Shown: piece after piece, positions 1 to 8,303 of the stretch
Position numbering within the stretch: position 1 is the stretch's first letter
How the letters are laid out: each line of letters begins with the position of its first letter
DNA from: Saccharofermentans sp.
Lineage (GTDB): Bacteria > Bacillota > Clostridia > Saccharofermentanales > Saccharofermentanaceae
Length of the DNA: 64,000 bases
Direction: 5' to 3'
Assembly: GCA_016292135.1 (NCBI GenBank)
Contig: JAEFAZ010000001.1
Coordinates: forward strand, 124,001 to 188,000
Made by a program: the position numbers and the translations under genes
The notes under the pieces: model-generated
What the model saw: only the letters and a program-made list of their open reading frames with translations
Database searches by the model: none
What the model was told of the DNA's origin: nothing

Positions 1-803
1 AAAACGACTATTCCGGTGAAGTCATAGGTGTTGCTCTTGACGGCACAGGCTGGGGAGAAGACGGCACTATCTGGGGCGGCGAGATAATGAAGGCAGATTA
101 TTCGGGCTTCACAAGACTTGCATCGATAGTTCCTTTCAACCACTGCGGAGGCGATATCGCATCCCGCGAAGGCCGCAGGATCGCAGTCTCCATGATCGGA
201 TCCATCTATGGTGAAGAAGGTCTTTCCATAGCAGAAAAACTTGGTGTTGCTGATGCGTCCATGTATAAAGCGATAAACACCATGATCGCCAAGAACATCA
301 ATACGGTCAAGTCCACATCATGCGGCAGGCTTTTCGATGCAGCAGCATCAGTGCTTGGTATTAGAAATACATCTACATTTGAAGGTCACGCTGCAACATC
401 TCTGCAGTTTGCAGCTGAAAAATATAAAGGCGATATCGTTCTGCCTGATCTTAAACTTACAAGAGAAGGCGAAGGCAGGATCCTTCTTGCAACTGACGAT
501 ATCTTAAGATATCTGATAGAACATAAACTTGAAGGAACAGACAGTAATTATCTTGCAAGACTCTTCCATTCATTGCTCGCAGAAGCCGCAGCAGAATGTG
601 TTGAGAAAGCTGCAGGAGACATAAAGACGGTTGCCTTGAGCGGAGGCTGTTATCAGAACAAGCTCCTCTTACAGGAAACCAGGACAAGACTTGAAGACAG
701 AGGTTACAAAGTATTGATCCATTCCGTGATACCGCCCAACGACGGCGGGATCGCTTTGGGACAGGCAGTATATGCCATGAACTTGCTTACAAAAGGAGGA
801 TAA
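1..803 (+). CDS. hypF: HypF C-terminal part, carbamoyltransferase (5' truncated by window)
   Basis: HypF makes the carbamoyl group that becomes the cyanide ligand of [NiFe] hydrogenases and loads it on HypE. The frame is open from base 3, upstream of the first ATG at 87. The upstream residues read VIGVALDGTGWGEDG then WGGE, a typical HypF signature, so the gene starts outside the window. The Kae1-like carbamoyltransferase half is seen: EGHAATSLQFAAE, and near the end LSGGCYQN and PPNDGGIALGQA, which match the metal and nucleotide binding end of the family. The acylphosphatase and YrdC-like domains lie outside the window. The stop sits inside the ribosome binding region of hypC, which implies translational coupling. 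Confidence 0.93.
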   Translation, partial: NDYSGEVIGVALDGTGWGEDGTIWGGEIMKADYSGFTRLASIVPFNHCGGDIASREGRRIAVSMIGSIYGEEGLSIAEKLGVADASMYKAINTMIAKNINTVKSTSCGRLFDAAASVLGIRNTSTFEGHAATSLQFAAEKYKGDIVLPDLKLTREGEGRILLATDDILRYLIEHKLEGTDSNYLARLFHSLLAEAAAECVEKAAGDIKTVALSGGCYQNKLLLQETRTRLEDRGYKVLIHSVIPPNDGGIALGQAVYAMNLLTKGG

Positions 804-807
804 ATAT

Positions 808-1020
808 ATGTGCGTAGGTTTATCAGCGAAAGTTATCAGCGTTAAGGGTGATGTGGCTCTTGTGGATTCTTCCGGAGCCAAGAGAGAAGTATCTGCTGCT
901 CTTCTGGAAGACCTGGAACCAGGTGAATTCGTCATGGTCCATGCAGGCGCTGCCATAGCAAGGATCACGGATGATGATGTAAGCGAGACTGAAGATCTTG
1001 CAAAGGAGTTCCTGTCATGA
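808..1020 (+). CDS. hypC: HypC/HybG-type hydrogenase assembly chaperone
   Basis: A 70-residue protein starting MCVGLSAKV, where Cys2 is the essential ligand of the HypC family; the conserved histidine is in VHAGAAI (His45). HypC carries the Fe(CN)2CO group with HypD and hands it to the hydrogenase large subunit. An AAAGGAGG ribosome binding site lies just before ATG 808. The 3' end overlaps hypD by four bases (ATGA), as expected for a coupled operon. The length is normal for the family. Confidence 0.95.
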   Translation: MCVGLSAKVISVKGDVALVDSSGAKREVSAALLEDLEPGEFVMVHAGAAIARITDDDVSETEDLAKEFLS

Positions 1021-2054
1021 ACGAAGCTGCAAAGATACTTCAGGAATATAAGGGTCCCAAGCTCCGCATAATGGAAGTATGCGGAACACATACCCATGAG
1101 ATATTTAAGCTCGGTATAAGAGGTCTGCTGTCGCCTGACATAGAACTTATATCAGGCCCGGGCTGCCCCGTATGCGTTACTGCTGCAGATTACATCGATG
1201 AGGCCTGCTACCTTGCAAGGGAGAAGAACTGCATCATCACGACTTTCGGTGATCTTGTTAAGGTTCCGGGACAGAAGACTTCCGTGTCAAAAGAACGCGC
1301 TGACGGTGCATCGGTCAATATCGTTTATTCTCCCCAGGATGCTGCCCTGATGGCTGAGAAGAACCCTGACAGGGAAGTGGTCTTTTTGTCTGTAGGCTTT
1401 GAAACTACCACACCTTCAGATGTCTTGGCTGTCAAGTATGCTATGGATAAGGGGATCAAGAACTTTTCGATACTAACGGCAAATAAGACCATGCCCAAGG
1501 CTTATGAAGCAATGGCTTCTGCTACGGACTGTTATCTCTACCCCGGGCACGTCCATGCGATCACGGGAACGAAGGATTGTTACGATATGCTCGCGAAAGG
1601 CACGAGCGGCGTTATTGCCGGTTTTACCGGACCCGAACTCCTGACGGCTCTTGCGGTTTGCGTTAAGAAGAGTCAGGAAGGTGAGCCTTTCCTGGTCAAT
1701 TGCTATCCCAGAGTAGTCAAGGATGAGGGATCTCCTGCGGCGATAAAACTCGTGGATGAATTCATGGAGCCTTGTGATGCGCTCTGGCGAGGTATCGGTG
1801 ATATACCCATGTCAGGCGTTAAGCTCCGCAGCAAGTATTCGGAGTTCGATGCCAGAGTCAAGTTTGATATCCCTGACATGAGGGAAGAATATAAGACTCC
1901 CTGCAGATGCGGTGACGTATTGCAGGGCAAGATCAAGTCATATGAGTGCCCGCTTTTCGGTAAGGCATGTACGCCCGATCACCCGGTCGGAGCCTGCATG
2001 GTGTCGGATGAGGGCGCATGTTCAGCTTATTATATGTACGGAGGATTGATCTGA
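1017..2054 (+). CDS. hypD: HypD, Fe-cyanide ligand assembly protein
   Basis: A 345-residue HypD. It provides the scaffold on which cyanide and CO are attached to iron together with HypC and HypE. Visible motifs are VCGTHTHEI (Cys22), the redox pair SGPGCPVC (Cys50/Cys53) and the C-terminal cysteines of the [4Fe-4S] cluster (Cys311, Cys318, Cys327, Cys335). The start codon overlaps the hypC stop and the stop overlaps the hypE start, so translation is probably coupled through the whole Hyp block. Confidence 0.96.
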   Translation: MNEAAKILQEYKGPKLRIMEVCGTHTHEIFKLGIRGLLSPDIELISGPGCPVCVTAADYIDEACYLAREKNCIITTFGDLVKVPGQKTSVSKERADGASVNIVYSPQDAALMAEKNPDREVVFLSVGFETTTPSDVLAVKYAMDKGIKNFSILTANKTMPKAYEAMASATDCYLYPGHVHAITGTKDCYDMLAKGTSGVIAGFTGPELLTALAVCVKKSQEGEPFLVNCYPRVVKDEGSPAAIKLVDEFMEPCDALWRGIGDIPMSGVKLRSKYSEFDARVKFDIPDMREEYKTPCRCGDVLQGKIKSYECPLFGKACTPDHPVGACMVSDEGACSAYYMYGGLI

Positions 2055-3058
2055 TGGATGAGAGGATCACATTAAATCACGGTTCGGGCGGACACAAGAC
2101 GAGCGAACTGATCGCAGATATCTTTAAAAAGAATCTGGATAACGAATACTTCACGGCAGATGACGCGGCTGTCATGCCTGCTCCTGAAGGCAGGATCGTT
2201 ATGTCGACAGACGGATTCATAGTATCGCCCTGGGAGTTCCCGGGCGGCAATATCGGCAAGCTTTCTGTCTGCGGCACAGTCAACGATATCGCCTGCATGG
2301 GTGCAAGGCCTCTTTATCTGACATGTTCCTATGTCATCGAGGAAGGCTTCGCAGTTGCTGACCTTGTAAGGATCGCAGAGGCGATGGGGGAGACTGCCCG
2401 AAAAGCCGGTGTTAAGATCGTGGCAGGTGACACCAAGGTCGCAGGCAAAGGCCAGGTCGACGGACTCTTCATAACGACTGCGGGTGTCGGTGTTATCGAA
2501 AATGATGTTTCTCTTTCAGGTTCATATGCCAAGCCCGGTGATTCGATCATCGTTACGGGTGATGTCGGAAGGCACGGCTGTGCGATCCTGCTCGCAAGAG
2601 ACGAATACGGCATTGAAGCAGACGTAACATCTGACTGCGCGCCTCTTGCCGATGCTGCACTTGCCCTGATCAAGGCTGTTCCCGAGACGCATGTTATCAG
2701 GGACTCTACAAGAGGCGGTGTCGGAACGGTCCTTTATGAGATCTGCGATCAGAGCAATGTCGGCATCGAGATAGTATCAGATTCTGTCCCTGTCGATCCT
2801 GCAGTCAAAGGAGTAACGGGCCTTCTGGGTCTTGAACCGCTCTATCTTGCCTGTGAAGGACGTTTTGTCGTTATCGTTCCCTCTGAGTTCGAAGAGAAAG
2901 CGATGGAAATATTAAGAAGTGTTGAATCCACAAAGGATTCTGTTGTTATCGGAAAAGTAGTCAGCGACCATCAGGGCAAAGTTGTAATGAAGACCCCAGT
3001 CGGCGGCATGACATTCCTGCCGCCTCCGGGAAAAGAACTTCTGCCAAGGATCTGCTGA
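2054..3058 (+). CDS. hypE: HypE, cyanide-forming dehydratase of [NiFe] hydrogenase maturation
   Basis: HypE dehydrates the carbamoyl group received from HypF to a thiocyanate on its last cysteine. The protein ends PRIC, the exact HypE C-terminus, with the acceptor cysteine as residue 334. The N-terminal part has the PurM/AIR-synthase fold signature LNHGSGGHKTSEL, then DDAAVMPAPEG and a glycine-rich GDTKVAGKG segment. An open frame exists from 2018, but the ATG at 2054 overlaps the hypD stop and gives the usual start MDERITLNHGSGG, so 2054 was chosen. Confidence 0.95.
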   Translation: MDERITLNHGSGGHKTSELIADIFKKNLDNEYFTADDAAVMPAPEGRIVMSTDGFIVSPWEFPGGNIGKLSVCGTVNDIACMGARPLYLTCSYVIEEGFAVADLVRIAEAMGETARKAGVKIVAGDTKVAGKGQVDGLFITTAGVGVIENDVSLSGSYAKPGDSIIVTGDVGRHGCAILLARDEYGIEADVTSDCAPLADAALALIKAVPETHVIRDSTRGGVGTVLYEICDQSNVGIEIVSDSVPVDPAVKGVTGLLGLEPLYLACEGRFVVIVPSEFEEKAMEILRSVESTKDSVVIGKVVSDHQGKVVMKTPVGGMTFLPPPGKELLPRIC

Positions 3059-3073
3059 TATAAGGAGGATATT

Positions 3074-3325
3074 ATGGAAACAAGAGTAGCAGTAATTACG
3101 ATAATCGTATCCAACGGCGATTCGGTCGAGAAGATCAACGGTTTGCTCCACGAGGCTGCGCCTTTCATTATCGGCAGGATGGGTATCCCTTACCATGCCA
3201 AGAACATCAACATAATCACGATCGCTATCGATGCTCCTCAGGATATCACGAGTGAAGTGTCAGGCAGGATCGGCCGTCTTGACGGCGTTACCGTTAAGAC
3301 AACTTATTCGAATGTTATAGGATGA
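3074..3325 (+). CDS. TM1266-type iron-only hydrogenase system regulator
   Basis: An 83-residue protein with an ACT/NikR-like beta-alpha-beta pattern, starting METRVAVITIIV and containing GRMGIPY and a C-terminal GVTVKTTYSNVIG. It fits the small family named for Thermotoga TM1266 that accompanies HydE/HydF/HydG genes and is presumed to regulate [FeFe] hydrogenase systems. A TAAGGAGGATATT ribosome binding site precedes ATG 3074. It marks the switch from the Hyp genes to the Hyd genes within the operon. Its molecular function is not established. Confidence 0.85.
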   Translation: METRVAVITIIVSNGDSVEKINGLLHEAAPFIIGRMGIPYHAKNINIITIAIDAPQDITSEVSGRIGRLDGVTVKTTYSNVIG

Positions 3326-3328
3326 TCT

Positions 3329-4627
3329 ATGGATAAGCGTAACGAGATCAGGATCAAAGATGCTTCATTTCCTGCTCCTTTTGCAGCAGGACTGGAGTTC
3401 AACGCGCCCGTTCACGGGACCTGGAACATCGTCCATATCGGCATGCAGTTTCCCATGGCGCACCAGATCTACATCTGCGCCGATAACTGCATGCGCGGTG
3501 TCGTAATGACCGCTGCCGAGATGGGAATGTTAGACCGCATCTCAGGCGTGGTCCTGTCCGAAGAAGAGATGGTATCAGACGATATAACCCGTGTAACCCT
3601 TGAGGGCATCAGCGAACTCCTTCATAAGTTCGACAAGCTCCCTGAGGCGGTCATCGTATTTCCTGTCTGCGTTCACCATTTCCTGTCATGTGATATGGAA
3701 TATGTCTATTCTCATCTCGAAGAAGAGTTCCCGGGCGTTATCTTCATGAGAGCTTTCATGGATCCTATCATGCAAAAACTCCATCTGACACCCGAGCAGA
3801 CCCTCCGCCGCGCAATGTTGGAACCTGTTAAGGCAAAGGAACCCGATGACAGGCAGATAAATATCTTAGGCTGTGATATGCCTCTTGATAAGAACTCTGA
3901 ATTATATAGTCTCCTGACATCCAACGGCTTTAAAGTCAGGGAGATCTTTGACTGCAGGACTGTTGAATCTTATATGGATCTCGGAGCCGGCAGACTTAAT
4001 ATCTGCAACTATCCCACAGGCGACCACGGAGTAAAGGCTTTCTCTGAAAGATGCGATATTCCTTATCTCTATCTGCCTTTGGCAGTCGATTACGACGAGA
4101 TAGATAAAGAACTTAAACTGATGTGCGACACGCTTGGCATTGAGATGCCTGACTATCAGGACAGAAGATCCGAATGTGATAGGGCATTATCTGACCTTAA
4201 GGTGCATCTTGACGGCGCCCCTGTCGCGATTGATTACACTGTGCATCCGAGGCCTTTCGGGATCGCGTACCTGCTCTTAAGTCACGGTATCAATGTAGCG
4301 AAAGTATTCGCTGATAAGGTCACTGATGAAGAGAAGGATGTTTTCGAAAAGCTTCGAAAAGAGTATCCGGATCTTGTAATAGCTGCCACGATAACACCCG
4401 GCGCAAGAAGGATTCCCCGCAATGACTCTGATGTTGTTGCGGTAGGGCAGAAGGCAGCCTGGTTCTGCGGAACGAAACATTTTGTGAATATGGTCGAAGG
4501 CGGCGGACTCTTCGGCTACGAAGGGATCATCAGGCTCGCCGGCCTCATCGCCGAAGCATACGACACGGAATCCGACACTGAGGATATCGTGCCGAGAAAG
4601 GGTTTGGGGTGTGTAAGCTGCATATGA
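3329..4627 (+). CDS. Nitrogenase component 1-like protein A (NifD/NifE-type fold)
   Basis: A 432-residue protein that looks like the nitrogenase/oxidoreductase component 1 superfamily, which covers NifDK, NifEN, BchNB and CfbD. Cysteines that could bind a cluster are Cys50 and Cys54 (YICADNC), Cys114, Cys121 and a C-terminal CVSC (428-431). The standard glycine/cysteine block of NifD is altered, and no NifH-like ATPase gene is in the window. The gene lies four bases after the TM1266-type gene, and its stop overlaps the start of the partner gene (ATGA). The context suggests a role in hydrogenase cofactor assembly or a linked redox step. That function is inference. The family call rests mostly on the clearer similarity of its neighbour. 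Confidence 0.68.
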   Translation: MDKRNEIRIKDASFPAPFAAGLEFNAPVHGTWNIVHIGMQFPMAHQIYICADNCMRGVVMTAAEMGMLDRISGVVLSEEEMVSDDITRVTLEGISELLHKFDKLPEAVIVFPVCVHHFLSCDMEYVYSHLEEEFPGVIFMRAFMDPIMQKLHLTPEQTLRRAMLEPVKAKEPDDRQINILGCDMPLDKNSELYSLLTSNGFKVREIFDCRTVESYMDLGAGRLNICNYPTGDHGVKAFSERCDIPYLYLPLAVDYDEIDKELKLMCDTLGIEMPDYQDRRSECDRALSDLKVHLDGAPVAIDYTVHPRPFGIAYLLLSHGINVAKVFADKVTDEEKDVFEKLRKEYPDLVIAATITPGARRIPRNDSDVVAVGQKAAWFCGTKHFVNMVEGGGLFGYEGIIRLAGLIAEAYDTESDTEDIVPRKGLGCVSCI

Positions 4628-5775
4628 GAAACACGTTTAAGATCCTGCCCGTTTTGACCGGCGACGTATCAGGCGCCGCTTCGGCTCTTTTCGAGCTCGG
4701 AGGCATGACCGTTATCCATGACCCTTCAGGCTGCAATTCCACATATAACACTCACGATGAGACCCGTTGGTACAGTAACGACAGCCTGATCTATATAACA
4801 GGTCTTAACGATGTTGACGCGATTACGGGCAACGATGAGAAGTTCATCAATTCAACTATCGAGGCGGCCCAAGAGCTTAACCCTAAGTTTATATCCCTGA
4901 CCAATTCGCCGATCCCGTTCCTTAACGGCACTGATTTTGAAGGGATCTGCAAGATAATAAGCGGAAGGACAGGCATAACGACATTCCACGTTGACACAAA
5001 TGCCACAGGTGATTACATATCAGGCGCATCCAAGGCTTTCGAAGCATATGTGAAGGCGTTTGCCGTAAGCAAGGCTTTGAGATCTACAGATCAGATCAGA
5101 GTCGGTATAATCGGTGCGACGCCTCTTGATCTTGCTAACCCTGAAAGCGTTAAGTCCGTTGCTTCTTTCCTTGCTGATTACGGATTTGAGCCCGTATATT
5201 GTCTTGGCATGGATGCCGGTCTTGATTCTGATCCCCAGGATAAGCTGACAGATGTTGACGTTAATCTCGTAATATCATCCGCCGGGATCAGGGCTGCCAT
5301 ATTTATGGAAGAGAAGTTCAATATTCCTTATGTCGCAGGGTTCCCGGCTGAAGGCATGAAAGATGCTCTTGCCGGCGCTGTCAACGAAGCATACAAGAGC
5401 GGAGTATCGGTCTGCGCTTATTCCAATATTGTACGATCTGCTTCTGATAGATATATTGTCGGTGAACCGGTTGTTGCATCCTCGATCGCGGCAGGCATCA
5501 AGCGTAAATACGATATTGATATTGATGTTATCGCTGTAACTGTTGAGGGGCTTGTACCTGTTGCCGAGGTCGATGCTTACAGCTGCACTGAGGATACGAT
5601 AACAGAGGCTCTTAAAAGTGCCGGTGCCGTTATCGCTGATCCCTTATATAGATATGTTTGTCCTGCTGATGCGGAGTTCATCAGACTGCCGCATCTTGCT
5701 ATGTCCGGGAGGCTCTATCTCAAGGAAGTCCCCGATCTTTGTAAATTCGACCCCATAAAGGAGGGTTTGTTATGA
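4624..5775 (+). CDS. Nitrogenase component 1-like protein B (NifK/NifN-type fold)
   Basis: A 383-residue protein with clear component-1 features: an N-terminal GDVSGAASALFELGG, the first P-cluster-like cysteine in HDPSGCNSTYN (Cys37), then DAITGNDEKFINST. At the place where NifD and NifK carry a further cluster cysteine it reads LTNSPIPFLNGTD, without cysteine. A GTG at 4609 is in frame, but ATG 4624 forms an ATGA overlap with the previous gene and is preferred. Its stop overlaps hydF. It is probably a partner of the preceding gene in a heteromeric scaffold. The reaction is unknown. Confidence 0.78.
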   Translation: MRNTFKILPVLTGDVSGAASALFELGGMTVIHDPSGCNSTYNTHDETRWYSNDSLIYITGLNDVDAITGNDEKFINSTIEAAQELNPKFISLTNSPIPFLNGTDFEGICKIISGRTGITTFHVDTNATGDYISGASKAFEAYVKAFAVSKALRSTDQIRVGIIGATPLDLANPESVKSVASFLADYGFEPVYCLGMDAGLDSDPQDKLTDVDVNLVISSAGIRAAIFMEEKFNIPYVAGFPAEGMKDALAGAVNEAYKSGVSVCAYSNIVRSASDRYIVGEPVVASSIAAGIKRKYDIDIDVIAVTVEGLVPVAEVDAYSCTEDTITEALKSAGAVIADPLYRYVCPADAEFIRLPHLAMSGRLYLKEVPDLCKFDPIKEGLL

Positions 5776-6983
5776 GTCTTAATGATGTGCCATCGGGCGA
5801 AAGAGTCCACATCGGGTTCTTCGGTGCCACTAACAGCGGTAAGTCCAGTCTCGTCAATGCCGTTACGGGGCAGAACCTGGCTGTCGTTTCTGATGTTAAG
5901 GGAACGACGACAGATCCGGTAACAAAGGCAATGGAGATACTTCCGATGGGCCCTGTCGTTATAATCGACACGCCAGGCATCGACGATACCGGTAAATTGG
6001 GCGAGCTCCGCGTTGCCAAGACGCGCGAGATCCTCCGTAAAGTTGACGTGGCCGTACTGGTCGTGGATTCTGCCGAAGGCTTAAGGGATGCTGACCTTGA
6101 CCTGATATCTCTGTTTAAAGAAAAGGAGATACCTTATATCATTGCATATAACAAATCAGATCTTGCCCTTGCAGCAGACGATTCTCCTGAAGCGATCAAT
6201 GTCAGTGCCACAGAAGCCGTCAATATCAACGAACTAAAAGAGAAGATCGCTTCTCTTGCCAAGGATAAGACGAAAGAGATCCCCCTGATCTCGGATCTTG
6301 TTTCTAAGGGGGATACAGTCATACTGGTTATACCGATAGATTCTTCCGCTCCGAAAGGCAGGCTCATATTGCCCCAGCAGCAGGTGATAAGAGAAGCATT
6401 GGAAGCAGGTGTTGCCTGCATTTGCGTCCAGCCTTCAGAACTTGATGCTGCAATAAAGTCCTTGAAAGATGCGCCAAAACTCGTTATCACGGACAGTCAG
6501 GCGTTTAAGGAAGTGTCTTCGATAGTTCCTGACGATATCCTGCTGACATCTTTTTCGATATTGATGGCAAGGCATAAGGGTATCCTTGAGCCTTGTGTTG
6601 AAGGATTAAAAGCGATCGACAGCATTGAGGACGGAGATAAGATCCTGATATCCGAAGGCTGTACGCATCACCGTCAGTGTGAGGATATCGGAACTATTAA
6701 GATCCCTAACCTTATCAGGAAATATACCGGCAAGACGGTCGATTTTGCGACGACTTCAGGTTTGTCGTTCGAGGATGACCTGACGCCTTATAAGATGGTG
6801 ATCCATTGCGGCGGCTGCATGCTCAACGACCGCGAGATGAAGAGCCGTATCAATACTGCTAAAGAATTGGGGTGCCCTGTCACAAACTACGGTCTGGCGA
6901 TCGCTTATATGAACGGGATATTGCTGAGGAGCATCAAATTGTTCCCTGATCTTTATAAACTTGCAGGTGGACAGAATGGCTGA
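5772..6983 (+). CDS. hydF: HydF, [FeFe] hydrogenase H-cluster maturation GTPase
   Basis: HydF is the scaffold that assembles the 2Fe subcluster and delivers it to apo-HydA. The 403 residues show GTPase motifs GATNSGKSSLVN (about 14-25), IDTPGIDD (about 67) and NKSD (about 128). The C-terminal [4Fe-4S] ligands are a Cys-Thr-His motif (EGCTHHRQC, about 296) and HCGGC (345-349), the HydF arrangement. The gene starts in an ATGA overlap with the nitrogenase-like gene behind AAGGAGGG and overlaps hydE by 8 bases. The presence of HydF and HydE implies an [FeFe] hydrogenase elsewhere in the genome. Confidence 0.95.
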   Translation: MSLNDVPSGERVHIGFFGATNSGKSSLVNAVTGQNLAVVSDVKGTTTDPVTKAMEILPMGPVVIIDTPGIDDTGKLGELRVAKTREILRKVDVAVLVVDSAEGLRDADLDLISLFKEKEIPYIIAYNKSDLALAADDSPEAINVSATEAVNINELKEKIASLAKDKTKEIPLISDLVSKGDTVILVIPIDSSAPKGRLILPQQQVIREALEAGVACICVQPSELDAAIKSLKDAPKLVITDSQAFKEVSSIVPDDILLTSFSILMARHKGILEPCVEGLKAIDSIEDGDKILISEGCTHHRQCEDIGTIKIPNLIRKYTGKTVDFATTSGLSFEDDLTPYKMVIHCGGCMLNDREMKSRINTAKELGCPVTNYGLAIAYMNGILLRSIKLFPDLYKLAGGQNG

Positions 6984-8022
6984 TATCAAGGAATTGATCG
7001 ACAGATTATACGAGACAGCATCCCTTACGCCTGATGAACTCAAGGCGGTTTTATCGACTGATGAATACGACGAATATCTCCATGAGAAGGCCAGGGAAGT
7101 TGCCGTCAGGACTTTTGGCAAAGATATCTACTTAAGGGGCATAATCGAGTTCTCAAATTACTGTAAGAATGATTGTTACTATTGCGGGATCAGGGCGGGC
7201 AATACTCATTGCGAGCGTTACCGAATGACCGTTGATGACATCATCAGATGTGCGGATTCGGGATATGAGACAGGTTTCCGCACATTCGTGCTCCAAAGCG
7301 GTGAAGACCTGACCTACAAGACTGAAGACATCTGCAGGATGGTCAGGACCATTAAGGAAAACCATCCTGATTGTGCAGTAACCTTATCGATAGGTGAGAA
7401 GAGCCGCGAAGAGTATCAGGCATATTTTGATGCAGGCTGCGACAGGTATCTTTTGAGGCATGAGACATATAACAGCGAGCATTATAAGATGCTTCATCCG
7501 AATAAGATGTCCTGGCTTAACAGGATCAGATGTCTGCATGACCTCAAGGATATAGGTTATCAGACCGGCTGCGGCATTATGGTTGGAACACCCGGTCAGA
7601 CATTGGATCACATTGTGGAAGACCTGGTGTTCATGAAAGAGTTCGATCCGCACATGATCGGCATCGGCCCATTCCTGCCGGCGGCTAACACGCCTTTCGC
7701 AGATTGTCCCCGCGGTGATACGGAACTCACATTGAGATTGTTATCCGTGATCCGCCTTATGCTTCCCAAAGTACTGCTGCCTGCAACCACTGCATTGGGG
7801 TCTGCAGAGGCAAACGGCCGCGAAAAAGGCGTCCTGGCAGGAGCCAATGTCATCATGCCCAATCTCTCGCCTGTTGAAAACCGCGGCAAGTATCAGTTAT
7901 ATGACGGCAAGATCTGCATATCAGATGATGCTGCACTCTGCTCCAGATGCATCACCGCAAGATTAGCGTCCATCGGCTACCGCGCCGTGACCGGCAGGGG
8001 CGATCATCCGGATTATTGTTAA
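6976..8022 (+). CDS. hydE: HydE, radical SAM [FeFe] hydrogenase maturase
   Basis: A 348-residue radical SAM enzyme of H-cluster synthesis. The cluster motif is CX3CX2C (Cys63, Cys67, Cys70, in NYCKNDCYYCGIR), followed by RYRMT and the barrel motifs LQSGED and GIMVGTPGQT. An in-frame TTG lies at 6961, but ATG 6976 follows the AGGTGG ribosome binding site directly and gives a normal HydE N-terminus (MADIKELIDRL). It is the last gene of the operon. HydG, the third maturase, is not in the window. The stop is followed by a palindrome-rich spacer. Confidence 0.94.
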   Translation: MADIKELIDRLYETASLTPDELKAVLSTDEYDEYLHEKAREVAVRTFGKDIYLRGIIEFSNYCKNDCYYCGIRAGNTHCERYRMTVDDIIRCADSGYETGFRTFVLQSGEDLTYKTEDICRMVRTIKENHPDCAVTLSIGEKSREEYQAYFDAGCDRYLLRHETYNSEHYKMLHPNKMSWLNRIRCLHDLKDIGYQTGCGIMVGTPGQTLDHIVEDLVFMKEFDPHMIGIGPFLPAANTPFADCPRGDTELTLRLLSVIRLMLPKVLLPATTALGSAEANGREKGVLAGANVIMPNLSPVENRGKYQLYDGKICISDDAALCSRCITARLASIGYRAVTGRGDHPDYC

Positions 8023-8027
8023 GCTTG

Positions 8028-8165
8028 TACCTGTAAACCTCTGTTTTTGTACCTGTACAGGTACAAAAATGGGTGATTACAGGTAATTTTTGATGATTTT
8101 GCATATTATTACCTGTAAAAGGAAAATTAGTACCTGTACAGGTAATTTTTTTAGGATTACAGGTA
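8028..8165. repeat. Two dyad-symmetric arrays of TACCTGT/ACAGGTA half-sites
   Basis: Eight copies of a 7-bp half-site occur. Forward TACCTGT starts at 8028, 8050, 8110 and 8131. Reverse ACAGGTA starts at 8057, 8079, 8138 and 8159. They form two symmetric modules. Module A (8028-8085) has half-sites 22 bp apart around a centre at 8056/8057. Module B (8110-8165) has half-sites 21 bp apart around a centre at 8137/8138. Each centre is a perfect palindrome, extending to 26 bp in module A (8044-8069). The spacing of about two helical turns suggests an operator or nucleoprotein binding site. The protein that binds it is unknown. The rest of the spacer (8166-8303) is T-rich and has only an 8-bp inverted repeat (8229-8236 and 8279-8286). 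Confidence 0.85.
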
Positions 8166-8303
8166 CAAATGCCGGCTTGTCGAAAAAATATAACAGGTCG
8201 TTTAGTGGTTTTTGTTGGTAGGTTTTTTCCGATTTGTTAGTTTTGCAGGTTTTGTGAGTTGATCGTAGGTGATTTTTCCAAATCGGCTCTATAGAATGTT
8301 GAT

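Noticed and set aside
3329..5775. True nitrogenase (NifDK) or NifEN cofactor scaffold
   Set aside because: No NifH, NifB or other nif gene is nearby, cluster ligands are incomplete and the context is hydrogenase maturation.
8044..8069. 26-bp perfect palindrome as the hydE terminator
   Set aside because: The T-run lies in the left arm and A-run in the right arm, so no U-tract follows the stem. It fits better as the centre of a symmetric binding array, although some termination is possible.
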